Source of the DNA: a virus
IMG/VR virus record: IMGVR_UViG_3300022707_000420
Span: 1 to 34,037 of that record
Length of the DNA stretch: 34,037 nt
Direction: 5' to 3' (one strand)
This document shows positions 13,131 through 23,502 of the stretch, in pieces; within the stretch, counting starts at the first letter, position 1, and each line of letters begins with the position of its first letter. The notes beneath the pieces are model-generated. The model had not been told where the DNA came from and did no database searches. It was given only the letters and a program-made list of their open reading frames with translations. The position numbers were made by a program, and so were the translations under genes.

Positions 13131-15760
13131 TACCGACCCCCCCCAAATAAAAGTGTTTGTCCTTTTTCCTGTTCAAGAAACTTTTGTGATCTCTCCAAAT
13201 ATCCGGGGTCAATGTCTTGCATGATCCGGTCAAATACAAGATAGTTTAATCCTGCTCTGAAAAAGTGTGCATTAATAAATGGCGAATTGTCAAGCACGAA
13301 TCTGAATGCACGACCTCTGGTGTCCCTTCCCCGTGAAGTATCGAATGCAATGTTTATGGCTCTGTTAAACTCACCAGCAGCAGGACCGCCAACAGTTTCT
13401 AAGAATCCCTGCCCGTAACGATTGTACTCTGCAAATAAAAAATCTCCAAATATGCCAAGACCTCCACTTTGAAGCAGCATGTCTTGAGCTAACTTCACAT
13501 CTTTTTCTATATCGCCCGTGAATGGCTTTCTGATTGTTCTGCCTTTTACTAAATCTTTTAGAGCCAATGATACATACCCCCAAAGCATTCCGTTAAACAT
13601 CAACCATCCTGCACCGCGATAATCAAACTTTCCTCCCGGTCCTGAATGCAACAACATCTTCAGATGCTTTGTGGCTATGGTTGTGGAGAATGATTTGTAT
13701 TGTGTGAACAATCTTGCTGCCTCACCAAGCCATGTACCGGGCTTCGTTCCGAATCTCAGCAATGCCCTTTCTCTTGCTCCCGGTGTCGGAGTGCCAATAT
13801 TAACCTCATTGTAAAAGAAACTTCTGAAGTCAACTTCAATCCCACGCCTTGTTTCATGTCTCAACTCAGCGGCGTTTAAGGGGTTCTTCGGGATCTTCGT
13901 TCCCTTGCTTCGGAGATAAGCATTAATATCTTTGTCAGATACCCTCTTAATGCTTTCTGGAACAAGGAAATCACGACCATCTATTGCCCTTGTATCCAGA
14001 TCCTTGATCACAGTCCATTCCTCTGCCCCAATGCCATATACTCCCATCCTCTTTCTTAGATCAGTATGCAATGCGCCGAAAACTTTTGTGCGCTGCTTTG
14101 CTAATTGACTCCCAAGAAAAAATCCTGAACCAGTCTTAGCGTGATTTGTCCACCATTGAAAACCCGTTAAATTAAAAAATCTTTCTCGGTTTTTCCCAAC
14201 CCATCCAGAGATGCTATCTGCACCACCATTCCATCGTGCCATTGCTGCCGTTGCGCTGCTCGCTATATCAATATCAATCAAGCTCGTAAGTTCTGCTCTT
14301 GCTTTCTTTGTCGTTCCACTGAACAATTGCGATAATGAATCGCCAAGGAAATCCAAGGACGAACCACCCCATCGTCTTGCCATTGCTGATCCAAATGCCA
14401 AATCTGAGGGCTGAGAGAAAACCACTCTGCCCAACTTTGCCATATCAATACCTGCTCTGATTATTCTACCCCAAAGCGATAGGGTAGGATTCTCAACAAT
14501 ATTAGACAGTCCAGTGATTTCACGCCATTGGTTATTAAGGCTACTATTGTCATTCTTGAGTTGTGCCCTTGACTTTTTCGCTCTCTTGAGTTCTTTTGCC
14601 AGAGATTTCTTTTTGTCGGGGCTTGCTTTGGTAAGATCAGATTGCAACTTCAGGATTCTTGCCCTATTTCTTTTCAAGAGGCTGGCTTTTATAAAGGAGA
14701 ATGTTTCCTCCCAATCAGCACCCATTTCCCTGAGTAAGGTCTTTGTCCTCCCAAATCTCTGCATATCATTTGTCATGGCTTCAAATATCGTATGGTTTTT
14801 GCCAAGACCCATATATTTCTTTCTCATGAATATTTCTGCTTTAGCCCCATCCCAATGGAATGCGCGATGCCTACCAAGACGCTCCGCATTGGAAGCCTTG
14901 CCCTGATTGAATGCCTCTAAAGTTCCGGGTAGATCCCAATCATTTTCTCCCATCAGGATATTCTCTCTGCCTTTGCTAACGTATTCTACTCTCCAATCTC
15001 GTATCTCGTCAGGGGTCATGACGGAGCGATCTATGTCCCATATTCGCTCAACTTTTTTCCAGTTCATGTTATTCAGCGCATCGCTATTAAATTCTGTAGG
15101 ACTAATCTCTGTCATCGCCTCCATGTCGTATATCTGAGAAATCGTAAATGATTCTTCTTTCTTGATGTCAGCACCAAATTTATTTAATTCTTGCCTCATT
15201 ATTTCCCTGTGAACAATCACGGCTTTATGAGCCTGATTCGCATGGATATTCTTTGTTGTTTCTCCATGAGCAATCTCAATGATATTTTCATCAAGTGTGC
15301 TATCAGCAAATATCTTGTCAGTCCCATCAACCTCTTTAAGCATTCTGTTGAATGAACTTTCCATGTGTGAGGATTCAACTCCTGACATGGTGTCAAGATT
15401 CCGCTGAGTGCCGAACTCCCCCCTCTCAATATTGACAACCCACGAACTCAAGGCTTCAGCTTCATCTAATCCCTGTTTAATCCGTGAATCCATTTGAGCC
15501 ATTGTAGTTATTCTGGCCTTGCCATTACGGAGCCTGCGCCTTGCCACCTGTAATTTATGTAGTCCATCCTTCTCAATCCTCTCTTTTATTCCTCTACGTA
15601 ATCTGGCAGGCAAACTTTCATTGATTGCCTTTAATTGGCCCTCAAGAACCGCTATTGTTTTATCAGTCTCACGGGTCAATTCACGGATTCTGTCCTCGGT
15701 AATAATCCCACCCTTACGGGCTTCCATCAAAATATTAAGACACTTCCTTGGTGTAGCCAT
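13130..15760 (-). CDS. Large internal virion (ejection) protein, gp16-like position
   Basis: This 876-residue protein is mainly helical, with a charged first half (coiled-coil stretches around residues 20-90 and 370-410) and more hydrophobic segments in the second half. These include MAKLGRVVFSQPSDLAFGSA near residue 438 and GMLWGYVSLALKDLV near 722. It ends FLEQEKGQTLLFGGGR. In T7-like phages the last and largest ejection protein, encoded just before the fibre, is injected with the DNA and crosses the inner membrane. Position, size and membrane-like patches fit that. I see no clear lytic transglycosylase motif, so the enzymatic activity of T7 gp16 is not supported. Confidence 0.62.
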   Translation of the reverse strand: MATPRKCLNILMEARKGGIITEDRIRELTRETDKTIAVLEGQLKAINESLPARLRRGIKERIEKDGLHKLQVARRRLRNGKARITTMAQMDSRIKQGLDEAEALSSWVVNIERGEFGTQRNLDTMSGVESSHMESSFNRMLKEVDGTDKIFADSTLDENIIEIAHGETTKNIHANQAHKAVIVHREIMRQELNKFGADIKKEESFTISQIYDMEAMTEISPTEFNSDALNNMNWKKVERIWDIDRSVMTPDEIRDWRVEYVSKGRENILMGENDWDLPGTLEAFNQGKASNAERLGRHRAFHWDGAKAEIFMRKKYMGLGKNHTIFEAMTNDMQRFGRTKTLLREMGADWEETFSFIKASLLKRNRARILKLQSDLTKASPDKKKSLAKELKRAKKSRAQLKNDNSSLNNQWREITGLSNIVENPTLSLWGRIIRAGIDMAKLGRVVFSQPSDLAFGSAMARRWGGSSLDFLGDSLSQLFSGTTKKARAELTSLIDIDIASSATAAMARWNGGADSISGWVGKNRERFFNLTGFQWWTNHAKTGSGFFLGSQLAKQRTKVFGALHTDLRKRMGVYGIGAEEWTVIKDLDTRAIDGRDFLVPESIKRVSDKDINAYLRSKGTKIPKNPLNAAELRHETRRGIEVDFRSFFYNEVNIGTPTPGARERALLRFGTKPGTWLGEAARLFTQYKSFSTTIATKHLKMLLHSGPGGKFDYRGAGWLMFNGMLWGYVSLALKDLVKGRTIRKPFTGDIEKDVKLAQDMLLQSGGLGIFGDFLFAEYNRYGQGFLETVGGPAAGEFNRAINIAFDTSRGRDTRGRAFRFVLDNSPFINAHFFRAGLNYLVFDRIMQDIDPGYLERSQKFLEQEKGQTLLFGGGR

Positions 15761-17538
15761 TAGACCTCTGTTAAGCAGCGAATATAATCAGCGAGTAATG
15801 TCTGTTCCTGTTCAACTTCTTTGGAGATCCTTTCAGCAGTATCCAAATGTTCCTGCACCTGACGGTTGATCTCGGCAGTTGGTTCAGCTTCAACTCTCTC
15901 AGATGGAACTTGAGTTGTTTCTGCTACTCTTGGTACTTCTGGAACTTTCCTAACTTCCGCGAATTGCCCCTCAAAGAATGTCGTTAATTCTTTTGAAATA
16001 TTCCTTGGCCTAAAATCAGACTCCACATCCTTTGCAAAGAAATTGGTTAGATCAATAGTGATATTCTCTTGTGCGAATGGGGAGAATCTCCTGATTTGTC
16101 CTGCATTGACCCTTGCTACAAGATCATCCTGAACATCTTTGGCAAATCTCCCACTGTTTCTGATCCATCCAATCATAAATTCCTTGTCATCTATCTTGCT
16201 GGTGAAGCTGTGAAGGGATTCATGCAGTATGGCATTAGGGTCCGTATTGCCTTTCTCAAGTAAAACAGTCCTTGACCTTATATCAAATCTCCCACCTTCA
16301 CCTTTAAATTCTTCTTTGAATGTGGTTTCTTTGAATTTCTGAACATCTATACCCTCCCTGACCACCCTCGGAAGCCTGTCAATCTCAGCCCTCACGCGAT
16401 CAGGAACAACAACATCTGGTACGGTTTTCTCAAGTTTGATCGGTTTCGCTGCCTCTGGTGCTTCTGGCACTGCTTCAACCTTCCTGACAGCAGGCTTCTC
16501 ACGGATAGGCTCTACATCCAAGTCCTCAAAGGCTTCAGGATTGGTCCTAGCGTCATCCAAGGTCTTTGTGAAGGTTATATCCTCTGCTGGCACTTGCTTG
16601 GCTATAATGAGCTTTAAATCGTTCTCAGCCTTGATTGAGTCGGCATTACGGATTACGGGGGCATCTGTGGCAACGTCATACCTCAGATTTTCAACGCCAT
16701 CTGCCTTGGTGACTAAGGGACTTTCGGCCAATTCCTTCTGAACCATAATCCCCACATCCACATTCTTGCCATCCACGATCTGCCCCACTGATCTCTGGTG
16801 GGCAGCCATCAGGGTGCGATGCCTCAACCTTCTACCCATGATATTTCCAACGGTCCCGAATCCGGTTCCAATCCCGGTTGCAATGGCAATATTGGTTATA
16901 ACTGCTGCTGCTGAGATATCATCCTGAGATGTTTTTCTTTCCTCCACGAATAAGGGTGTAATGAGTGCGGTTGCCAATCCTGCATCCAAACCGCCTGCGA
17001 CTGCTGATCCCGCAACCCTTGCAGTCCTTAAAGCATTTGCTGGATTCTTGATGTAATTTCTTGTGAATTTTGAAACCTTGTTGATAATTCTCACTTTGCT
17101 TGCTGCCCCAATAACGGGAAAATAATTCACCGGATCAGGCACACCGCCAAACAATGAACCAGCTATCCCAACAGCAATGCCTGATGCTCCTTGTGGACCC
17201 CGTTCAATGACTTCTTCCCATGCCTTACGCTTGTCAAATTCGGATGCCAATTGAAAAGCATACATTCTTGTCATGCCCTCCACAAAATTAAGACCATCCC
17301 TGAAGTATTCACTGTTCACCCATTCCTCACTATTCAGCGGTTCACTTGCAATACCCGGCAGATATGACGATGCCCTGTAAATTGCAAGCCTCGCAAGTTG
17401 AAATGGGGCAATCTCGTTGAATCCATAGGATGCATGTGCTCCAAGCACATCAGCGATAGACGGTAGATTCTGAGATGATTCACGGATGAAGTCCTCATTC
17501 ACCCTTTCGCCAAATACAAGTGTTCCGGGCTGCGCCAT
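15760..17538 (-). CDS. Ejection protein with glycine-rich membrane segments and an HExxH motif
   Basis: The N-terminal half (592 residues in all) holds three Gly/Ala-rich hydrophobic segments: IAVGIAGSLFGG (121-132), AGSAVAGGLDAGLATALITP (176-195) and AAVITNIAIATGIGTGFG (211-228). These are suited to membrane insertion. After a Pro/Glu/Ala linker comes AILHESLHSFTS, an HExxH zinc-protease-type motif at 439-443, with possible third ligands in SKELTTFFEG (515-524). The C-terminus is a coiled coil. It lies between the gp15-like and the gp16-like proteins, with TAATG overlaps at both ends. A membrane-active ejection protein is likely; a functional metallopeptidase is inference from the motif alone. 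Confidence 0.6.
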   Translation of the reverse strand: MAQPGTLVFGERVNEDFIRESSQNLPSIADVLGAHASYGFNEIAPFQLARLAIYRASSYLPGIASEPLNSEEWVNSEYFRDGLNFVEGMTRMYAFQLASEFDKRKAWEEVIERGPQGASGIAVGIAGSLFGGVPDPVNYFPVIGAASKVRIINKVSKFTRNYIKNPANALRTARVAGSAVAGGLDAGLATALITPLFVEERKTSQDDISAAAVITNIAIATGIGTGFGTVGNIMGRRLRHRTLMAAHQRSVGQIVDGKNVDVGIMVQKELAESPLVTKADGVENLRYDVATDAPVIRNADSIKAENDLKLIIAKQVPAEDITFTKTLDDARTNPEAFEDLDVEPIREKPAVRKVEAVPEAPEAAKPIKLEKTVPDVVVPDRVRAEIDRLPRVVREGIDVQKFKETTFKEEFKGEGGRFDIRSRTVLLEKGNTDPNAILHESLHSFTSKIDDKEFMIGWIRNSGRFAKDVQDDLVARVNAGQIRRFSPFAQENITIDLTNFFAKDVESDFRPRNISKELTTFFEGQFAEVRKVPEVPRVAETTQVPSERVEAEPTAEINRQVQEHLDTAERISKEVEQEQTLLADYIRCLTEV

Positions 17539-19856
17539 TACCTGATCCCAATTAACGGAGTGGATATACTTCTTATATCTCTAAACAATTTACCTGCCTC
17601 AGACACCCTATCCTTCCATATCTGGAAGAATTGCTCTTTCTGCACATTCAGGCCACGATTAAAATTAATGATATCATCCATCTCAATCCTTATTGGAGCA
17701 TCGTTAAATTCAACATTTATACCTCTGCCATCGACTATGTTGTATCCATTCCCATCCGATGTAATCCTCAACGTACCGTTAGATAACAGGTCGGCGCGAT
17801 CAACAGCGTTCATGGATGCAAATATGGTCTTGACCGCATTGCTCTTAAACCATGCGCCAACATATTTCCTGACCATGCTTACATCAAACTTAACGAATTG
17901 ACCTCCATTCAAAACTCTCTTTGGCACTGCTGTAACCAATGGAGTTTTTAACCTACTAGCAAATATTGGTGTGGCTCCCCTAACGACAGGTATTCTAAAT
18001 TCACCAAACAATCCAACGTGATGGGTCTCAAAAAGTACACCATAGCTGTTCTCAAACGCGAATTTCACGGCTGCGTCTTCTGACAACTCTGGATTCAATG
18101 CTTTCGCTCCCAATGCCATTCTCTGTAAAAGCTCTCTGCGTTTGTCATGGTCAATGATGTGTGAGAATGCAGGCATGACATTGGTGTTATACAATACGGT
18201 TGCTTTGTCCGTGATCTTAGATCCTTTTTCAACCGCTGCTTTAAGCTCTGATAACTTCTTGCCCTGAGTCCTCTGAATGATATTAAGAGCAATTCCACCT
18301 ACCTGAATAGCTCCCTCCCTGCCAAGCAGGGATAGATTCGCCAGAAATTCTATAGATGCAGGAACCTTTCTGTTATCCACATTAGCCCACATATTGCTGA
18401 ATCTCTCGTCACCTAATTCATCACGCTTCACATTCAATATTTCACCCTGCTGTTCAACCGGAGCTTGATTCAACTGCGTCAAAAATGCTTCCATTTCAGT
18501 CTTGGTCTGCGTCAGAATTGGTCCGGGGCCACCATGAATCCTCAAAACGGCTTCTCTTTCTTCAGGAGTAGTGCGCTGAATATCCAACGGAGAAACTTCA
18601 TCCCCTGTTTTTGACTGCATCTCCAAGATGCCATGAGCAACAAAATTGTCAGCCCAATCTGCGGGATCTGATTGCCTGAGTACCCATTTTGCATTGAATG
18701 ACTTTTGGACAAACTCAGCCCTCTTTGTCAGGGTGTCGAATTTTGGTCCAAGCACTACCTCACCCTTGACCTGATCCACGAATTTTTTCCCATCCTCCTG
18801 ATTGAGATTCCAGACATTGACCTTGCCCCTGAATAACTGATTGGCAAAATCGGATTCCTTTTGTATTTTCTGTGCTTCATCAAGATCAAGTTTTGCCAGT
18901 TCACTTATAAGATTATCCCACTGAGGTATGCTCTGTCCTGTTTCTGCCTGTGCTGAAACTTGCGCTCCTTTTAAATCTGTTAGTTGTGATTTTATAGCAT
19001 TACTGCGCTGGCGAATGAGAGACTTCGCTCTGTCAATGAACGTACCTAATTCAAGTGGCGTGAGATTCAGTATCTTCTCTTTTTCCACGTTAAGCCCACC
19101 ACCTTCAGCGGCCTCAAGAAATAAAACGGGATTTTCTCTTAATTTTATCTCTGCATTGCTTAATCTCAGTACCTTGGCATGTCTTGATATCTCATCTCCC
19201 GCCTGATTCTGGTCTAACGCACCGCCACGAAAACCTTTTTCAGTGATCAAATCTACATAACCCTGAAAAATGGTATCGATAGGCTTCACGCCTTCTTGAA
19301 GCAGGCGCACACCTTCTTCTTCCTCCTTATCCTTTATTGCAAAGAATTCCGCTACATTGTGACGGTGTTCCTCATTTCTTGTATTGCTCTTGTGTCCATT
19401 CGTAACATCTCTCGCGTGTGCGCGAAATTTGGCCTCATTAAAGGAATCAGTGAATTTGAAATTCTGAACTACTTCATTTTGAAGATCATCCAGTCCCTTT
19501 TCGACTGTCGGTAAAAACTGTTCAATATCTTCCCGTGTATCATTACGAGCCTTTCTTACAAAAATATCAGCCTTATCATTAAATTCCTGTTTCGCCTTTG
19601 AAAGTCTGATTCCGCCTTTCAGAACCTTATTTCTGGCGTTCGCTTCTATAGCAATAGCGGCAATCTGTGCGCCTACCTTGGCAATGGCTCCACCCAATGC
19701 GCCAGCAGCCCCAATGCTTTCAAGTGGCGGCAAAGGTCTTAACGCCCCTGCGGGAGCTTGTGGCCTTCTGACTTGTGGAACGAATGAAAATCCAGCCACC
19801 TTACCACTTACAGGGGGCAATCCTCCCTCTGGTTTAATTTGTCTTACCTGTACCAT
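17538..19856 (-). CDS. Internal virion protein, gp15-like position
   Basis: This 772-residue protein has a Pro-rich N-terminus (SFVPQVRRPQAPAGALRPLP) and a Gly/Ala-rich stretch IGAAGALGGAIAKVGAQIAA (about 48-67). A long helical body rich in charged residues follows, with no cysteine pairs. It is placed exactly where T7-like phages encode gp15, the ejection protein that forms the periplasmic tube. Its length is close to gp15 (about 747 in T7). Sequence similarity cannot be shown by eye, so the name rests on gene order, size and composition. It overlaps the next gene as TAATG. Confidence 0.6.
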   Translation of the reverse strand: MVQVRQIKPEGGLPPVSGKVAGFSFVPQVRRPQAPAGALRPLPPLESIGAAGALGGAIAKVGAQIAAIAIEANARNKVLKGGIRLSKAKQEFNDKADIFVRKARNDTREDIEQFLPTVEKGLDDLQNEVVQNFKFTDSFNEAKFRAHARDVTNGHKSNTRNEEHRHNVAEFFAIKDKEEEEGVRLLQEGVKPIDTIFQGYVDLITEKGFRGGALDQNQAGDEISRHAKVLRLSNAEIKLRENPVLFLEAAEGGGLNVEKEKILNLTPLELGTFIDRAKSLIRQRSNAIKSQLTDLKGAQVSAQAETGQSIPQWDNLISELAKLDLDEAQKIQKESDFANQLFRGKVNVWNLNQEDGKKFVDQVKGEVVLGPKFDTLTKRAEFVQKSFNAKWVLRQSDPADWADNFVAHGILEMQSKTGDEVSPLDIQRTTPEEREAVLRIHGGPGPILTQTKTEMEAFLTQLNQAPVEQQGEILNVKRDELGDERFSNMWANVDNRKVPASIEFLANLSLLGREGAIQVGGIALNIIQRTQGKKLSELKAAVEKGSKITDKATVLYNTNVMPAFSHIIDHDKRRELLQRMALGAKALNPELSEDAAVKFAFENSYGVLFETHHVGLFGEFRIPVVRGATPIFASRLKTPLVTAVPKRVLNGGQFVKFDVSMVRKYVGAWFKSNAVKTIFASMNAVDRADLLSNGTLRITSDGNGYNIVDGRGINVEFNDAPIRIEMDDIINFNRGLNVQKEQFFQIWKDRVSEAGKLFRDIRSISTPLIGIR

Positions 19857-19865
19857 TTTTGCCTC

Positions 19866-20612
19866 TTACGCGAAAAGACCAATTCCAGTTCTTACTCCTT
19901 GCCCAATCCCGCTAATAAATCCAGCCTGACCCTGAAGTAACTGGACCTCTGCGGCTGCCTCACCAGTTTCCAACACAATCTCAGCCCTCTTTAGCAATCT
20001 CTCGGACTCCAAGAATCCCTGTTTTTCAATGATGTCTGCTTGATCAAGGAATCTCTGAAATCTGGAATCTGCCTCTATGCCCGTGATCTTCGCCTGACTC
20101 AATGCTCTCTCTGATCTGATTGCCCCGCCTCTCAGGATGTTGCTGACATTCTTCTTCAGGATTCTTTCAGAATCGGCAAGGATGACCAGAGGTGAACCGC
20201 TGAATCTGACACCAGATGCACCGAATGAAGCTCTTGCAGTTCCAATTATCCTGCCACCAACAACCTGTGCATTCCTCGCCCCTACATCTGCTGCCTCCAA
20301 TGCAGCGATAGAATCAGCCTCAAATGCCTCAATATTCAGATCCCCAATCTCCCTTATCGCATCCGCATCCTTCAGGGCAAGCTGTCTGTTAAGTTCAGCA
20401 ATATCAAGGACCGACTGTGCATCATCGCGCAATACTTCTGCATTAAGTTCTGCTTGTCTACGCAAAGCCCTAGCATTTCTTTTCCCGGCCTTCTTTTTGG
20501 ATATGCCGCCAAACGTGACGATATCCAAAGCAACATCGAAGTCTTTCCCGATGTCACTGAATTCTTGCGAGATGTCCTCGAAGCCTTCCTTGAAAAAGCT
20601 GCCAATTCCCAT
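19866..20612 (-). CDS. Internal virion protein, gp14-like
   Basis: This 248-residue protein is Ala-rich and helical throughout, with heptad-like stretches (AELNAEVLRDDAQSVLDIAE). At residues 127-145 it has ARASFGASGVRFSGSPLVI, a glycine-containing signature that I associate with the small ejection protein of podoviruses (gp14 family), followed by LADSERILKKNVSNI. In T7, gp14 lines the pore in the outer membrane during DNA entry. It is the first of the ejection genes after the tail tube genes, as expected. Confidence 0.74.
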   Translation of the reverse strand: MGIGSFFKEGFEDISQEFSDIGKDFDVALDIVTFGGISKKKAGKRNARALRRQAELNAEVLRDDAQSVLDIAELNRQLALKDADAIREIGDLNIEAFEADSIAALEAADVGARNAQVVGGRIIGTARASFGASGVRFSGSPLVILADSERILKKNVSNILRGGAIRSERALSQAKITGIEADSRFQRFLDQADIIEKQGFLESERLLKRAEIVLETGEAAAEVQLLQGQAGFISGIGQGVRTGIGLFA

Positions 20613-20616
20613 ATCG

Positions 20617-20808
20617 TTACCTCAATAGGCTTTTATTCCTGACTTTCCTGCGAAGCGTACCAGTAGATTTCGCCACATTTTTGAAGAATTGAATCTGTTT
20701 CTCACGCTTCTTCAACCCCTCAGATTCACGGCTTGCAAATTCCTTGCTCAATTTCCGTCCGGTGGTCCTGCTGAAAATTGCAAATCCGTCCACTTTTCTG
20801 ACAACCAT
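20617..20808 (-). CDS. Small basic virion-region protein (63 aa)
   Basis: This very basic protein reads MVVRKVDGFAIFSRTTGRKL, then KEFASRESEGLKKREKQIQFFK, ending in Lys/Arg-rich KVRNKSLLR. Short proteins of this type (a beta hairpin followed by a Lys/Glu helix with QIQFFK) often lie beside podovirus tail-tube genes, though their role is unknown. It starts one base after the gp12-like stop, so translation is coupled. Confidence 0.6.
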   Translation of the reverse strand: MVVRKVDGFAIFSRTTGRKLSKEFASRESEGLKKREKQIQFFKNVAKSTGTLRRKVRNKSLLR

Positions 20809-20809
20809 A

Positions 20810-22882
20810 TCAATCTCCTATCTCCAAACGGCCTGCAAGGGCAAGTATCGTACCGTCAAATGGCAATGTTGATTTAATAACAACCTGATTCTCGTCATCC
20901 CATCCAAGGTTGTGTGTCTTGGTTAAGCCAGTGAATACGGGCGGTGGAGAATCCATAGGATCTTCGCCCTTGAATGTGGTGATAACCTCACCATTCATAG
21001 TGATTCCAGCCTGTATCTTGTCCACTCGTAGCTGAATCTCTGCTGATCGTTTCTTACTGAGTGGCCTTGTCGGAAACGGCATCAACTTGGCTTCTGCGTC
21101 ATAATGTATGCCTACCTCTGCGTCAGTCACAGTACGGCCAACGTCAGCGATCTGATTGCCTGATACGGTGAATACCCCAAGGAATATCCCATCGGCAACC
21201 ACATCCACAACCTCGCCCTCAAGATGTGATAGTCCGGTCAATGCACTACCCCCAACAGCCGTGAATTTCTTTGCAGCATCGGTATTCAGGGCATCATCAA
21301 GAACCTCGATATATCGTTTGGTTCCACCATCAATCGTTCTTTTGACCGTTATCCATACCCTGTCCTTGATACCATCAAACGATGGAATAACTGCCACTGA
21401 TTCCACTACACCATTGGGGAATTTATATCTGTGCCATGCAACCACGTTCAATTCTGGATACAGCGTCATGGCAATTAACTCTCCATCACTCCTTATGGCC
21501 CAAACTGTATTGTTCGGTTCCTGACTGTAATCCAGTGTTTTTATGCCACCTATTGTTATATGCTCAGACAGGAAGGTCATGTCTTGAGCAATATAGTTAT
21601 CAAAGGTATCCGTAAAATCATACCTTCTGACTTTCCTGCCATCCCGCTGAATAAACATCACGGACTGTCCGATTCTCAATATGGAACTATCCTTGCTCCC
21701 GTATGCTGTCTGCTGCTTGATGTCCACGCTGGTAGGCGTTACAGGAGCATCAAATCCGGTCATTCGATACTCCGCACCTTCTGTTCCAATCAGTAAGACT
21801 CTCATTGGGATAAGCCATCTGATCGGGCTTACATCAGGAGCATCAAGCTCAAATTCATAACTTGATCCATCACCCGGATCTGAAAATGGCACACCATTGT
21901 CAAAATTCTCAAAATCTCCCGGCTTGCTTCCCCAAATCGTCTGCCGCCTTGTCAGAACATTTGCAAACAAAAGCCTGCTTTCAAACTTAGTGACTGCATT
22001 CGGGAAACTCGTTCTGGCATCGTGCCATGCGCCCCATCTGGCAATGCGTGTGGATATAGATGTGCTATATGCAGTCGAATCCGTGAGCATTTTTGCATTG
22101 ACTTGTGACGAGCTTATAAACGATGTGATTATCCAATAACCTTTATGACCAGCAGTTGTCGTTGCTGATTCCTTGAATATTGCGCCAATGTCAGAAGCCG
22201 AAAATGTAAACGCTGCTATCGCAGTCACAACCTGCTCTGTTGCAGAATCGAATGCAGCCACCGTAACATTGATTGATATGCTTATTGCAAATCTACCGGA
22301 TACACCCGGAAATAAATCACCGGGGAAATCGAAATATGGGGCTTTGGTTGCATTCTTCTTTTCACTCGTAGCGACAGGAGTCTGTTCTGGCTCTGGATTT
22401 AATATCTCATTCGCGTCATCGAATGAAGCAATCGTCCAGCTATTAAACGCCAGTTTAGTCACCCTTCGCGGAGCATGATTGTCATGTGTGATATAGATAA
22501 TGTCCTGATCTTGAGTGAAACTTAGATCGAATAATTCAGCTTCAAGATATGGCGTAACAAGACTGACCGCTGCTACGTGTTCAGGATCACCATTGGCATC
22601 GAATCTAAAAACGCGAATGAGCAAGTCAGAAAACTCAAGGACATATGCTTCAGTCCTGCTGAAAACGAATTTGATCAGGCGAGATACTTCTGAATTGTCT
22701 GCGACTTCCTTTACGAACTCCGATCCATTTCTTCGTTCAAATCCACCATAGGGAAGGATGGTCCAGTTTTCGCAAGTTTCCAAGCCATTCTGATAAATCT
22801 CCAAATCGAATCGTCCCTTAACAAGCGGAGATAATTCGCCAGCCGTAAAATTGGAATTTATAGGTTGCCCTTGACTCGGCAT
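20810..22882 (-). CDS. Tail tube/nozzle protein, T7 gp12-like (tail tubular protein B)
   Basis: The N-terminus FTAGELSPLVKGRFD (residues 12-26) followed by ENWTILPYGGFERRNGSEFV is the hallmark of the podovirus tail nozzle family (gp12 of T7). That family normally reads 'FtaGElSP...grfDl..Y..G...c.N......GG..rRpGt.fv'. The rest of the 690 residues is mostly beta strands, as expected of the beta-propeller nozzle. It sits directly after the gp11-like gene, as in T7, and forms the lower tube through which DNA leaves. This is one of the most certain calls in the window. Confidence 0.9.
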   Translation of the reverse strand: MPSQGQPINSNFTAGELSPLVKGRFDLEIYQNGLETCENWTILPYGGFERRNGSEFVKEVADNSEVSRLIKFVFSRTEAYVLEFSDLLIRVFRFDANGDPEHVAAVSLVTPYLEAELFDLSFTQDQDIIYITHDNHAPRRVTKLAFNSWTIASFDDANEILNPEPEQTPVATSEKKNATKAPYFDFPGDLFPGVSGRFAISISINVTVAAFDSATEQVVTAIAAFTFSASDIGAIFKESATTTAGHKGYWIITSFISSSQVNAKMLTDSTAYSTSISTRIARWGAWHDARTSFPNAVTKFESRLLFANVLTRRQTIWGSKPGDFENFDNGVPFSDPGDGSSYEFELDAPDVSPIRWLIPMRVLLIGTEGAEYRMTGFDAPVTPTSVDIKQQTAYGSKDSSILRIGQSVMFIQRDGRKVRRYDFTDTFDNYIAQDMTFLSEHITIGGIKTLDYSQEPNNTVWAIRSDGELIAMTLYPELNVVAWHRYKFPNGVVESVAVIPSFDGIKDRVWITVKRTIDGGTKRYIEVLDDALNTDAAKKFTAVGGSALTGLSHLEGEVVDVVADGIFLGVFTVSGNQIADVGRTVTDAEVGIHYDAEAKLMPFPTRPLSKKRSAEIQLRVDKIQAGITMNGEVITTFKGEDPMDSPPPVFTGLTKTHNLGWDDENQVVIKSTLPFDGTILALAGRLEIGD

Positions 22883-22884
22883 AT

Positions 22885-23502
22885 TTAGAATCCAAAAGGT
22901 CTTTGTTCTTCACCACTGGTTATACCTCGGACATTAATCAGATCATCCTCGGTCACTCTCTTTGGGCTTCCTTCGTGTGCATCGGCAATTCTGGCTTCTA
23001 TGATTCTACTCTCGAACAATTCAAATTGCTCTTTGCCCTTTGCGGTGTTATTGGTAACAGCATACGCGAACTTGGATGCCAGTCTGTGTTCAAGGGCTGC
23101 CCTGAATATCGGATCAAACAGGTTTACATCCGTAATTCTGGCAATGTATTCCAGAAATACATCGGTTGAATTTGTGAGCAGCTTATCTCCCTCTATGGCA
23201 ATCCGTCTTTCGCTGGACAACCTTTCCCTGTCCGATTCATTTATTTTGTTTGCACGAATGTTGTCAGAGGGAAGTTGATATTGCCGATCCCATCCGTGGG
23301 ATGGAGTGGTAGCCAATTCCGCAAGCTCAACCCTCTTGGTAGCGAAATTCCATAGGTGCATTCTCAGTATTTCATCCCTCGTATCCGCATACCACAGCCT
23401 TGCGAGTGTCGCATTGTTGGAAGTGTCATCATCAATGCTGGTCAGCAGATTCGCGCCAATCAGGGCTAACGCTGAATTTACAACATCTGTTTCTGAAGCC
23501 AT
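22885..23502 (-). CDS. Tail tube adaptor, T7 gp11-like (tail tubular protein A)
   Basis: I chose the ATG at 23502 because GGAG stands seven bases before it and the family start, VVNSALALIGA, follows at once; a frame extending to 23544 adds unrelated residues. Within the 205 residues are WYADTRDEILRMHLWNFA, near residue 40, and QYQLPSDNIRANKI, near residue 75, both typical of gp11-type gatekeeper proteins ('...r..ll..hpWnFA...v.l.......w...y.LP.dcl....'). It joins the portal to the nozzle. The gene follows a strong hairpin that may lower its transcription relative to the capsid gene. Confidence 0.88.
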   Translation of the reverse strand: MASETDVVNSALALIGANLLTSIDDDTSNNATLARLWYADTRDEILRMHLWNFATKRVELAELATTPSHGWDRQYQLPSDNIRANKINESDRERLSSERRIAIEGDKLLTNSTDVFLEYIARITDVNLFDPIFRAALEHRLASKFAYAVTNNTAKGKEQFELFESRIIEARIADAHEGSPKRVTEDDLINVRGITSGEEQRPFGF

